Positions 48,826 to 56,453 of a stretch of 56,608 bases of DNA are shown in pieces; position 1 is the first letter of the stretch; every line of letters begins with the position of its first letter. The notes beneath the pieces are model-generated. The model was not told the origin of the DNA, did no database searches, and worked only from the letters and a program-made list of their open reading frames with translations. The position numbers and the translations under genes are program-made. Where the stretch lies: assembly GCF_900115955.1 (NCBI RefSeq), contig NZ_FOYL01000025.1, positions 1-56,608 of the forward strand, read 5' to 3'. The DNA comes from Lentzea waywayandensis (GTDB taxonomy: Bacteria; Actinomycetota; Actinomycetes; Mycobacteriales; Pseudonocardiaceae).

Positions 48826-48855
48826 GGGGCCCCGGTGCTACGGCACCGGGGCCCC
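48826..48855 (+). terminator. UACG-loop hairpin upstream of MerR-like gene
   Basis: A perfect 13-bp stem (48826-48838 with 48843-48855) closes a TACG loop, a stable UNCG tetraloop in RNA. No T tract follows. The SD (GGAGG) of the next gene lies ten bases beyond it. It may end a small RNA or gate read-through. Confidence 0.6.
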
Positions 48856-48873
48856 TCGTGACGCGGAGGCGCG

Positions 48874-49251
48874 ATGACCCCAGACACCAACGAATCTGCG
48901 AACAACGAACCGCAGACCACAGCCGAGAAGTTCGACGACGAGCACTACCCCGCCTACTCGATGGGCCGGGCCGCGGAACTGCTCGGCACTTCAGCGAACT
49001 TCCTGCGCAGCCTGGACGAGGCGAAGCTCATCGAGCCGCAGCGCTCGGCCGGCGGTCACCGCCGGTACAGCCGTCACCAGCTGCGTCTGGCCGCCCGTGT
49101 GCGTGCGATGGTCGACCAGGGCACGGGATTGGATGCGGCGTGCCGCATCGTCACCCTGGAAGACCAGCTTCAGGAAGCTCAGGCGCTCAACGCCAAACTC
49201 ACGCCCCCGTCAACGCCCGATGAGCCGTACCCGCCGCTGCAAAGCGTGTGA
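48874..49251 (+). CDS. MerR-type DNA-binding regulator (HTH only)
   Basis: This 125-residue protein has a MerR helix-turn-helix and wing (YSMGRAAELLGTSANFLRSL, QRSAGGHRRYSRHQLRLAAR), a short linker helix and a Pro-rich tail. It lacks a ligand-binding domain. ATG 48874 has GGAGG upstream. Actinobacteria carry many such proteins (the BldC type), and this one follows an unusually long structured leader. Confidence 0.88.
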   Translation: MTPDTNESANNEPQTTAEKFDDEHYPAYSMGRAAELLGTSANFLRSLDEAKLIEPQRSAGGHRRYSRHQLRLAARVRAMVDQGTGLDAACRIVTLEDQLQEAQALNAKLTPPSTPDEPYPPLQSV

Positions 49252-49307
49252 CTCATCCGAGAATCGGGACGTTGACGCGAGAGTTCAGCGGAACGTTCCC
49301 ACGCGAT

Positions 49308-49357
49308 CGATCTGCGCTGGCGAAAGCCTGCTTTCAGCTTTCACCGAGCGCAGATCG
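49308..49357. terminator. Nested hairpin between convergent genes
   Basis: Outer arms CGATCTGCGCT (49308-49318) and its complement (49347-49357) enclose inner arms GAAAGC (49322-49327) and GCTTTC (49337-49342). It lies between the MerR-like gene and the convergent cassette. A second small hairpin GATCAGC/GCTGATC follows at 49405-49426. Confidence 0.6.
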
Positions 49358-49443
49358 AGCCCAGCGAACCTGTCAGCCCCTGAGTTCCATCGTGCAGCTT
49401 GGAAGATCAGCCGATCAAAGCTGATCTGCGACTGATGCAGGCG

Positions 49444-50301
49444 CTAGGAGGTAGGGCGCTTCCACAGGAACCGCTCCACCCGGCGGCCGGACTGCAACAG
49501 CTCGTTGACGAGTTCGTGCTCGCGGATCCGCTCGCGCAGCACCGTGATCGGGTCGGATCTCGGCTCGTGCCGCGCCTCCTCACCGGAGTTCGTGGTGGTG
49601 GAGTCGGACTGATGGGGTTCAGGGTCGGACTGCGGATCCGGGCCAGAGTCAGAGTCGAGGTTGGGATCCGAGTCCTGGTCAGCGTCCGCGCCGGAATCCG
49701 GGTCGGCGTCAGACCTGACGTCCGGGATCGGGTCTCTGGTGGCACCTCGGTCCTGATCCGGCGCCGACTTCGGCTCTGGATCTGCCTCCGGTTCCGACGG
49801 TCTCGCCGCATGCGGTTCCTCGCGCGACGCCGGTTCCCGGGCCAGCCCGTCGAGCTTGGCAGCCTCCGCCTCCAACGCACGCGCCAGCCGCTCAGCGGCC
49901 GCGTCGTGCAGCGCGTTCAGCCGCCGAAGTTCCTCCGGGTTGCTCCGGTACGTTTCCCAGAGGTGCGGGAGCTCGTGCAGGAACGTGTTGTACCCATCGA
50001 TCTGCCTGCTGACGCCGCCGTGAACGTCGAGCACGGCCAGCCACTGCACGACCAGCTCGTCCCGGCGGGCGGTGTAGCCGTCCCGCGCGGCACCCGACCA
50101 GTGCGTCGGGTCGATACCGCGGACCCGCTCAGCCCCCTCCTCCAAGGGAGTGCACTGAGCGGAGTTCGTCTCCGACAGGATCCTGAGCCAGCTCGGGTGG
50201 CCAGGCGGATGCTCCGGCGCCTCCTGCTCTTCAGCGTCATCAGCCTGATCTTGCTCGGCTGGCTTGGACGACGAGTCGTCGTCTCCCTCGTCGTGGGTCA
50301 A
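49444..50301 (-). CDS. WxG-motif acidic repeat protein (type VII secretion-associated candidate)
   Basis: This 285-residue protein has an acidic N-terminus and a WxG-like helical hairpin (IDPTHWSGAARDGYTARRDE) near residues 63-110. A second helical part (ELPHLWETYRSNPEELRRLN) follows. A low-complexity stretch of Asp-Pro, Asp-Ser and Pro-Asp repeats spans residues 165-235. The C-terminus is short and helical. WxG hairpins occur in proteins handled by type VII secretion. Its ATG overlaps the EspC-like gene stop. No toxin domain is seen. Confidence 0.7.
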   Translation of the reverse strand: MTHDEGDDDSSSKPAEQDQADDAEEQEAPEHPPGHPSWLRILSETNSAQCTPLEEGAERVRGIDPTHWSGAARDGYTARRDELVVQWLAVLDVHGGVSRQIDGYNTFLHELPHLWETYRSNPEELRRLNALHDAAAERLARALEAEAAKLDGLAREPASREEPHAARPSEPEADPEPKSAPDQDRGATRDPIPDVRSDADPDSGADADQDSDPNLDSDSGPDPQSDPEPHQSDSTTTNSGEEARHEPRSDPITVLRERIREHELVNELLQSGRRVERFLWKRPTS

Positions 50302-50606
50302 CGCGCCTCACCCGCCCCCAGCTCTCTCAGCCGAGCGACGACGCTCTCGTCTGCGGCGCGGTACTGGTCGGCCGTGTCGCGCAACGACGACGCGATGTGT
50401 TCGGATCGGTCGCACAGCCGTTCCATCGCCGCTCGCAGGCTCGTTTGATACGTGACGACGGCGGCGCGCACCGGGTCGCCGGCGGGCCAACGTTTGGTAT
50501 CGATGCCGTACTTCCACGCGACGTGGCCACGAACGTCCTCGGCCACGCGGACGAACTTGCCGGCCACCGCCTCGATCTCGTCGAGGTCCACGGAGAACTT
50601 CTCCAC
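50298..50606 (-). CDS. EspC/WXG100-like helical protein
   Basis: This 102-residue protein is wholly helical (SVDLDEIEAVAGKFVRVAED then LRAAMERLCDRSEHIASSLR) and ends DTADQYRAADESVVARLREL. YRAAD matches the YxxxD/E export signal used by type VII secretion systems, placed after a C-terminal helix. It fits the EspC-like family (T7SS target). It starts one base past the SseB-like stop and overlaps the next gene by four bases. Confidence 0.7.
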   Translation of the reverse strand: MEKFSVDLDEIEAVAGKFVRVAEDVRGHVAWKYGIDTKRWPAGDPVRAAVVTYQTSLRAAMERLCDRSEHIASSLRDTADQYRAADESVVARLRELGAGEAR

Positions 50607-50607
50607 C

Positions 50608-51435
50608 TCAAGCCTCCTCGGTCTGCAGCTGGCGGCGGATCCGCGCGATGTCGATCGGGCTCAGGTTGAAGAACAGGTCTGCCGTCGGGTTCACCGCCAG
50701 GCCGATGTCACAGAACTCGGCCAGCCGTTCGATCACCTCACGTCCGGTCGCCTCCGCGAACCCACGACCGGGACCCGCGTACCCCTCGAACTGCTCAGCC
50801 GTGGTGAATGCCAGCAGCCGCTCGCATTCGTCCTTTCTCAGGGTGACCGCGTGGCCACTGTCGCTGACCTCGAAAAACACCGGCGACTGCAGCAACGCCC
50901 TCTCCGCTCTCTCCGGCCAGGCGCTGTACTGGTCGCGGAGCATGTCCTCCAGAGAAATCGACGGGATTACGGGCCAGGCGTCATCGGCACCGCCCTCCTC
51001 GTACTCCTGCTCCTCGGCAGCGATCCGATCGATCTCGTCCGCGGGTGCGGCCTTGTGCTCCCCTGATCGCCAGTAGGCGCAGATCCGCCTCGCATATCTG
51101 GAAGGCAGCTTGTTGGTCGTGTTCTCCCGAAGCCCTTTCACTCCCGGGCAGCGTTTCTCCAACAACCTCAATCTGCCACCGAGATCCAGGTGGTTGAGGT
51201 CCCGATCCTGGGGGAGGTTGTAGCTGCACTCCATCACCCTCCGGTGGGCCGGGTCATGCACCACACGCTTGACCGCTGCACCGACCTGCCACAAGAGCTT
51301 GGCCAGCACGACGAAGCGCTCGTCGTGTCGTCCGATGTGGAGCAGGCCCGCGAGCGGCGTCTCCCGGACGTCTGTGATGTCCGGCCTGCGCACGCCCAGC
51401 CCTTTATGCAGGGAAGATTCGTCAGGAAGAGGCAT
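50608..51435 (-). CDS. SseB-domain protein with unknown N-terminal region
   Basis: This 275-residue protein starts at ATG 51435 with GGAG seven bases upstream. Its C-terminal half resembles the SseB-type domain common in actinobacteria: CERLLAFTTAEQFEGYAGPG, GLAVNPTADLFFNLSPIDIA. The N-terminal half (GHIGRHDERF-like, LAKLLWQVGAAVKRVVHDPA, RRVMECSYNLPQDRDLNHLD) is unfamiliar. SseB-like proteins are often found near WXG100 genes. It leads the three-gene cassette and is preceded by the TTGCCG array. Confidence 0.7.
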   Translation of the reverse strand: MPLPDESSLHKGLGVRRPDITDVRETPLAGLLHIGRHDERFVVLAKLLWQVGAAVKRVVHDPAHRRVMECSYNLPQDRDLNHLDLGGRLRLLEKRCPGVKGLRENTTNKLPSRYARRICAYWRSGEHKAAPADEIDRIAAEEQEYEEGGADDAWPVIPSISLEDMLRDQYSAWPERAERALLQSPVFFEVSDSGHAVTLRKDECERLLAFTTAEQFEGYAGPGRGFAEATGREVIERLAEFCDIGLAVNPTADLFFNLSPIDIARIRRQLQTEEA

Positions 51436-51816
51436 CGGGAACTCCTCGGCGAACGCACGAAGATCGATGGGGGAGCCGGAATCTTATCTGATCTCCGGGC
51501 CACACATCTCACGACACCTATTCCACTCGACCAGTCCCGAAAAGGTGGACAAAAAGATGAAACGGCGCCCGCAGACTTGCCGCAGACTTGCCGACCACGC
51601 TGAGATTTGCCGCACTTTTGCACCAGAACGTCCAGCAACTTCCGAACTTGCCGACGACTTGCCGATCACCACAGAAAATTGCTGAACTTTTGCCGCACAA
51701 AATCCGCAATTTCCAAACTTGCCGATCAATTGCAGAACTAATGGTGGACGCTCCCCAAAACGGCCGGTTAACTGAATACAAAGGGACGAAAGAAACATCC
51801 GCCGAGGAGAATCACG
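51436..51816. other. Intergenic region with operator-like array
   Basis: These 381 bases separate the secretion-like cassette (minus) from the divergent small membrane protein (plus). They are less GC-rich than the surroundings and include an array of seven TTGCCG motifs (51577-51724). No coding sequence is supported; the short minus-strand frames are translations of the repeats. Confidence 0.7.
51577..51724. repeat. Array of seven TTGCCG motifs
   Basis: Exact TTGCCG occurs at 51577, 51588, 51607, 51648, 51659, 51690 and 51719, mostly within (G/A)ACTTGCCG. Spacings of 11, 19, 41, 11, 31 and 29 bases are near multiples of one DNA turn, as in arrays that bind a protein cooperatively. Degenerate copies (TTTTGCACC, AATTGCAG) lie between them. 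It is a candidate operator for the divergent genes. Confidence 0.6.
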
Positions 51817-52017
51817 ATGAAGACGCCGCAGGACCCCGGCACGTGGCCGGCCCTGGTCCACCGCCTGACGAGTTCCTGGTCCGCCCTGCTGAGGTCGCTG
51901 GTCGCCCTGGCCATCATCACGGCCGTCCTGGCGATCACGTGGTATCTGCTCGGCCTCAGCTCCGTCCACGTCGGACCGGTCGAGATCCACCAGTACCAGC
52001 AGCACCTGATCGCCTGA
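51817..52017 (+). CDS. Small single-pass membrane protein
   Basis: This 66-residue protein (MKTPQDPGTWPALVHRLTSS) has one membrane helix (LRSLVALAIITAVLAITWYL) and a short outer tail (VHVGPVEIHQYQQHLIA). GAGGAGA lies eight bases upstream of the ATG. It is divergent from the secretion-like cassette across the TTGCCG array. A strong terminator follows. Function unknown. Confidence 0.75.
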   Translation: MKTPQDPGTWPALVHRLTSSWSALLRSLVALAIITAVLAITWYLLGLSSVHVGPVEIHQYQQHLIA

Positions 52018-52061
52018 CCAGCCGACCCGGTGCAAATACTCACGCAGTCGGACTCACGTGA

Positions 52062-52096
52062 AAACGCCCCGAGCAATGATCTTGCTCGGGGCGTTT
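52062..52096 (+). terminator. Terminator of the small membrane protein gene
   Basis: Fifteen-base perfect arms (52062-52076 and 52082-52096) with a five-base loop are followed by TTTCTTGTT. It is a strong Rho-independent terminator. Confidence 0.9.
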
Positions 52097-52251
52097 CTTG
52101 TTCCGTGCATGTTCCGTGAGCCGTGGCAGACCGCCGCAGAGAGCGGCAGACGGTGACCTGTGGCGCTGACGTCGTTGGCAGCATCAGACCAGGTCAACCG
52201 GCAGATCGGGCCTTCACGCAGGAACAGCGGAACGGCACTGCGTGGGCGAGG

Positions 52252-53136
52252 TCAGCCGCGCAGTTCCATCGTGCAGCACTTCGGGCCACCGCCCGACTTG
52301 CGCAGCTCCGAGATGTCCACGAACACGGGCTCGAACCCGCGCCGAGCCACCTGCTCCGCCAGATGAGTCGCCTCGACCGGCATGACGACGTGCTTGCCGT
52401 CGGAGACCGCGTTCAGGCCCAGGCAGACGGCGTCGTCGTCGTTGGCGATCACGGCGTCTGGGAAGAGGCGGCGAAGCACCCGCTGGGAGCCCGGCGAGAA
52501 GGCTTCCGGGTAGTAGGCGACCAGAGGGGTCGGGGACTGGTCGTCGAGCATGAACAGGGCCACGTCGAGGTGGTAGAAGCGCGGGTCCACCAGTTGCAGG
52601 GACACGACTGGGACGCCCAACACCTCCTGGGCCTCGCCGTGCGCATGCGGGTCTGTGCGGAAGCCCGTGCCGGCGAGCAGCAGGGAGCCGGTCCAGGTGA
52701 AGTCGCCCTCGGCCTCGTTCACCGCGGTGGGCATGACGACTGAGTTGTAGCCCGACGACAGGAACCAGCGGCGGAAGTGGTCGGCCTCGGCGGAGCGCTG
52801 GTCGGCTCGGAAGCGGGAGCCCAGGACTCGGCCGTCGATCACGGTGCCGCTGTTCGCGGAGAACACCATGTCCGGCAGGCCGGGGACCGGCTCGATGACC
52901 TGTACGTCGTGGCCCAGGCGCTCGTAGGTCTCCTTGAGCGCGGTCCACTGCTCCACGGCCAGCGAAGTGCTGGTCGGCTGGGTGGGATCCATCCACGGGT
53001 TGATGGCGTACTCCACCGTGAAGTACGTCGGCGGGCACATGAGGTACCGACGGGAGGTCGGCATGCGCGTCGGCGCGAGGGGCGTGGCGATGTCGAGCGT
53101 GATCGGCTCGCCGGGCCCGGAGATGGATACGGTCAT
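52252..53136 (-). CDS. ddaH: Dimethylargininase (DDAH)/arginine deiminase-family protein
   Basis: This 294-residue amidinotransferase-fold enzyme has the family N-terminus (RRYLMCPPTYFTVEYAINPW), FSANSGTVIDGRV, the catalytic His (VDPRFYHLDVALFMLDDQ) and the C-terminal Cys (SGGGPKCCTMELRG). It probably hydrolyses methylarginine to citrulline and an amine, or a related substrate. An Lrp-type regulator is divergent across 66 bases. This pairing also occurs in mycobacteria beside ornithine metabolism genes. Confidence 0.88.
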   Translation of the reverse strand: MTVSISGPGEPITLDIATPLAPTRMPTSRRYLMCPPTYFTVEYAINPWMDPTQPTSTSLAVEQWTALKETYERLGHDVQVIEPVPGLPDMVFSANSGTVIDGRVLGSRFRADQRSAEADHFRRWFLSSGYNSVVMPTAVNEAEGDFTWTGSLLLAGTGFRTDPHAHGEAQEVLGVPVVSLQLVDPRFYHLDVALFMLDDQSPTPLVAYYPEAFSPGSQRVLRRLFPDAVIANDDDAVCLGLNAVSDGKHVVMPVEATHLAEQVARRGFEPVFVDISELRKSGGGPKCCTMELRG

Positions 53137-53202
53137 GGATCGAAATGTAAAGGGCGGCTAGACCATCGATCAACGCCGCGACATTGCGTTAACTAGGGCA
53201 GA

Positions 53203-53652
53203 ATGTTGCGTGTGGACAGCATCGACCAGCGAATCATTTCGTGCCTCATGGCCAACGCTCGTTCCAGCTACGCGGAGATCGGCAAGGAGGTGGGTCTGAG
53301 TGCTCCAGCGGTGAAGCGGCGGGTGGACAAACTGCTGGACACGGGGGTGCTTCGGGGGTTCACGGCCGTGGTGGACCCGGAGGCGCTCGGGTGGGGTACC
53401 GAGGCCTTCGTCGAGGTGCACTGCAAGGGGAACGTCGCGCCGCACGACATCCAGCACCGGCTGGAGCCGATGGCCGAGGTCAGCGCCGCCTACACGGTGT
53501 CCGGGGCGGCGGACGCGATCGTGCACCTGCGGGCCGCGGACATCCATCACCTGGAGACGGCGCTGGAGCGGTTGAGGGCCGTCGAGATCATCGACAGGAC
53601 CGTGTCGACGGTCGTGCTGTCCCGGCTCCTGGACCGGCCGCTGGCGCCCTAG
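53203..53652 (+). CDS. Lrp/AsnC-family regulator
   Basis: This 149-residue regulator has the N-terminal HTH (SIDQRIISCLMANARSSYAE, LSAPAVKRRVDKLLDTGVLR) and the C-terminal RAM ligand domain. It probably senses an amino acid and controls the divergent dimethylargininase gene. The short gap includes TTGCGTTAACTAGGGC near the start, which may hold the operator. Eleven bases separate it from the crotonase gene downstream. Confidence 0.92.
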   Translation: MLRVDSIDQRIISCLMANARSSYAEIGKEVGLSAPAVKRRVDKLLDTGVLRGFTAVVDPEALGWGTEAFVEVHCKGNVAPHDIQHRLEPMAEVSAAYTVSGAADAIVHLRAADIHHLETALERLRAVEIIDRTVSTVVLSRLLDRPLAP

Positions 53653-53662
53653 GGTTCGGGGC

Positions 53663-54403
53663 ATGGCTGAGGTTCTGCTGGAGTACGACGATTCCGTCGC
53701 CGTGATCACGATCAACGACCCGGAGCGGCGCAACGCACTGACGATCGACCTGTCGCAGGAGCTCGCGGACAAGGTCACCCAAGCGGAACGAGAAGCCAAC
53801 GCGCTGATCATCACGGGTGCGCCGCCCGCGTTCTGCGCCGGCGCGGACCTCACCCAGCTCGGCAACTCCAAGGACGAAGGCCTCAAGAAGATCTACAAGG
53901 GCTTCCTCGCGGTGGCCAACGCCTCGATCCCGACGATCGCCGCGGTCAACGGCGCGGCGGTCGGTGCCGGGCTCAACCTCGCGCTGGCGGCGGACGTGCG
54001 GATCGCCGGGCCGAAAGCGAGGTTCGACGCCCGGTTCCTGCAGCTCGGCATCCACCCCGGCGGCGGTATGACGTGGATGTTGCAGCGGATCACCAACAGG
54101 CAGACCGCGACGGCCATGACGCTCTTCGGACAGATCCTGGACGCCGACCAGGCCGTCGCTCACGGGCTGGCCTACGCCAGGGCCGAAGACCCACTGGCAG
54201 TAGCCAAAGAGCTGGCCAGGGCATCCGCGGAGGCCCCGGCGGAACTCGTCCGGACCATCAAGGCGACGATGCGCCTGACCGATGTTCTCGACGACCACGC
54301 GGAAGCGGTCGAGACCGAGCTGACGCCACAGGTGACTTCGATCGACACTCCAGAGTTCGCTGCGAGGCTTGCCGCGATGAAGGCTCGGATCAGCGGGCGG
54401 TAG
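53663..54403 (+). CDS. Crotonase-family protein lacking both catalytic glutamates
   Basis: This 246-residue enoyl-CoA hydratase/isomerase fold has the oxyanion loop FCAGADLTQLG and the helix start NGAAVGAGLNLALAADVRIA. At the positions of the two rat hydratase glutamates, the sequence has Asn (GAGLNLAL) and Phe (RFLQLGIHP). Hydration activity is therefore doubtful; a thioesterase, isomerase or acyl-CoA-binding role is possible. It follows the Lrp gene by 11 bases. Confidence 0.88.
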   Translation: MAEVLLEYDDSVAVITINDPERRNALTIDLSQELADKVTQAEREANALIITGAPPAFCAGADLTQLGNSKDEGLKKIYKGFLAVANASIPTIAAVNGAAVGAGLNLALAADVRIAGPKARFDARFLQLGIHPGGGMTWMLQRITNRQTATAMTLFGQILDADQAVAHGLAYARAEDPLAVAKELARASAEAPAELVRTIKATMRLTDVLDDHAEAVETELTPQVTSIDTPEFAARLAAMKARISGR

Positions 54404-54404
54404 G

Positions 54405-54421
54405 TGTTACCTTGGGTAACA
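54405..54421. promoter_or_regulatory. TGTTACC-TTG-GGTAACA dyad upstream of korA
   Basis: A perfect 7-bp inverted repeat with a three-base centre begins two bases past the crotonase stop codon, in the 210-base gap before korA. TetR or GntR-type operators often look like this. It is a candidate operator for korAB. Confidence 0.55.
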
Positions 54422-54614
54422 GGTATCGAGGGTGACGTCTGCCGCATTCGGGTATCCGCTGGTAGCGCTGTGCTTACCGTCTAGTTAAGGACCCGGTGCG
54501 GCAGATGGGACAGTTCGTCTCGCCTGGTGGTACACGGCCCGTCTCGCAGGCGGTCCTGGCGACTACCCTCGTGGTGGGGCACGGCCACCCTTGGAGAGAG
54601 GTATCGGCGTAGGA

Positions 54615-56453
54615 ATGAGCACTGAGACTCGCAAGCTGGATCGCGTTGTGATCCGCTTCGCCGGCGACTCCGGTGACGGTATGCAGCTCACTGGAGACCG
54701 GTTCACGTCGGAAGCGGCGGCGTTCGGCAACGACCTCGCCACGCAGCCCAACTTCCCCGCCGAGATCCGCGCACCACAGGGCACGCTGCCCGGTGTGTCG
54801 TCGTTCCAGCTGCACTTCGCCGACTACGACATCCTGACGCCCGGCGACCGTCCCGACGTTCTCGTCGCGATGAACCCGGCCGCGCTCAAGGCGAACGTCG
54901 TCGACCTGCCGGACGGCGGCATCCTCATCGTCAACACCGACGAGTTCTCGAAGCGGAACCTGACGAAGGTCGGGTACGACTCGAACCCGCTGGAAGACGA
55001 CTCGCTCGAAAGGTTCCAGGTCCACAAGATCGCCATGGCGACCTTGACCATCGGCGCTCTCGAAGAGACCGGCCTCGGCAAGAAGGACGCCGAACGCGCG
55101 AAGAACATGTTCGCGCTCGGCCTGCTGTCGTGGATGTACCACCGGCCGACCGAGGGCACGGAACGGTTCCTGCGCGAGAAGTTCGCGAAGAAGCCCGACA
55201 TCGCCGAGGCCAACGTCCTGGCGTTCCGCGCCGGCTTCTACTACGGCGAGACGACCGAGGCCTTCGCGGTCACCTACGAGGTGGCGCCCGCGAAGCTCAA
55301 CGTCGGCACGTACCGCCAGATCACCGGCAACACGGCGACGGCGTACGGCATCGTCGCGGCGGCGCAGCTGTCGGGCCTGCCGGTCGTGCTCGGCACGTAC
55401 CCGATCACGCCGGCGTCGGACATCCTGCACGAACTGAGCAAGCACAAGAACTTCGACATCACCACGGTGCAGGCCGAGGACGAGATCGCGGGCATCGGCA
55501 TCGCCCTCGGCGCGTCCTACGGCGGTGCGATCGGCGTGACGTCGACGTCCGGCCCCGGCATCGCGCTGAAGTCCGAGACCATCGGCCTCGGCGTGATGAC
55601 CGAACTGCCGCTGCTCGTGATCGACGTGCAGCGCGGTGGCCCGTCCACCGGTCTGCCGACGAAGACCGAGCAGGCCGACCTGCTCCAGGCGATGTTCGGC
55701 CGCAACGGCGAGTCGCCGGTGCCGATCGTGGCGCCGCAGTCCCCTTCGGACTGCTTCGACGCCGTGGTCGACGCGACCAGGATCGCGCTGAAGTACCGCA
55801 CGCCGGTGCTGTTCCTCTCGGACGGCGCGATCGCGAACGGCTCCGAGCCGTGGATGATCCCCGACGTCGAGACGCTGCCGGACCTGACGGTCGAGTTCGC
55901 GACGGACCCGGAGAACTTCCAGCCGTACTCCCGTGATCCGGAGACGCTGGCCCGCCCGTTGGCGGTGCCCGGCACCCCTGGTCTCCAGCACCGCATCGGC
56001 GGTCTGGAGAAGCAGGACATCACCGGCAACATCTCGTACGACCCCGACAACCACGACAAGATGGTCCGCCTGCGTCAGGCGAAGATCGACGGCATCGAGG
56101 TGCCGGACGTCGTGGTCGAGGACCCGGACGGCAACGCGAAGGTCCTGGTCGTCGGCTGGGGTTCGTCCTACGGCCCGATCGGCGCGGCGGCACGCCGGGT
56201 CCGCAAGCTCGGCCTTCCGGTCGCGCACGCGCACCTGCGGCACCTCAACCCGTTCCCCAAGAACCTGGGTGAAGTGCTCAAGTCGTACGAAAAGGTCATC
56301 GTGCCGGAAATGAACCTCGGCCAGCTGGCGTTGCTGCTGAGGGCGAAGTATCTGGTGGACGCGGTGTCGTACACCAAGGTGCAGGGCCTGCCCTTCAAGG
56401 CGGAAGAGCTGCAGGACGTGCTCGCTGACGTGATCAAGGGGGTGTCGGCGTGA
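54615..56453 (+). CDS. korA: 2-oxoglutarate:ferredoxin oxidoreductase, fused gamma-alpha subunit
   Basis: This KorA of about 612 residues begins at ATG 54615 (MSTETRKLDRVVIRFAGDSG), preferred over a TTG eight codons upstream. The gamma domain (FAGDSGDGMQLTGDRFTSEA) lies at residues 10-190. The alpha domain (TYPITPASDILHELSKHKNF, VTSTSGPGIALKSETIGLGV) lies from about 230. It converts 2-oxoglutarate and CoA to succinyl-CoA with ferredoxin and bypasses the dehydrogenase complex in many actinobacteria. korB follows in a GTGA overlap. Confidence 0.95.
   Translation: MSTETRKLDRVVIRFAGDSGDGMQLTGDRFTSEAAAFGNDLATQPNFPAEIRAPQGTLPGVSSFQLHFADYDILTPGDRPDVLVAMNPAALKANVVDLPDGGILIVNTDEFSKRNLTKVGYDSNPLEDDSLERFQVHKIAMATLTIGALEETGLGKKDAERAKNMFALGLLSWMYHRPTEGTERFLREKFAKKPDIAEANVLAFRAGFYYGETTEAFAVTYEVAPAKLNVGTYRQITGNTATAYGIVAAAQLSGLPVVLGTYPITPASDILHELSKHKNFDITTVQAEDEIAGIGIALGASYGGAIGVTSTSGPGIALKSETIGLGVMTELPLLVIDVQRGGPSTGLPTKTEQADLLQAMFGRNGESPVPIVAPQSPSDCFDAVVDATRIALKYRTPVLFLSDGAIANGSEPWMIPDVETLPDLTVEFATDPENFQPYSRDPETLARPLAVPGTPGLQHRIGGLEKQDITGNISYDPDNHDKMVRLRQAKIDGIEVPDVVVEDPDGNAKVLVVGWGSSYGPIGAAARRVRKLGLPVAHAHLRHLNPFPKNLGEVLKSYEKVIVPEMNLGQLALLLRAKYLVDAVSYTKVQGLPFKAEELQDVLADVIKGVSA

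Larger units (their letters stand above)
48189..48873 (+). other. Structured gene-free leader before the MerR-like gene
   Basis: These 685 bases lack a credible gene. They hold an imperfect direct repeat (48346-48420 and 48490-48562), a purine-rich stretch at 48600-48637, a small hairpin at 48780-48799 and a perfect 13-bp hairpin at 48826-48855. Structure and position suggest a long non-coding RNA or regulatory leader for the following regulator. Confidence 0.5.

Noticed and set aside
51484..52035. Minus-strand frame over the TTGCCG array
   Set aside because: The apparent protein repeats come from the DNA motif; the frame lacks a clear start and overlaps the small membrane protein gene.
49382..52279. 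Shared 16-base match AGTTCCATCGTGCAGC at about 49382 and 52262
   Set aside because: A match this short is expected by chance in a window of this size, and nothing extends it.
54474..56243. 589-residue minus-strand open frame across korA
   Set aside because: Shadow of korA, which has the expected ferredoxin oxidoreductase motifs.
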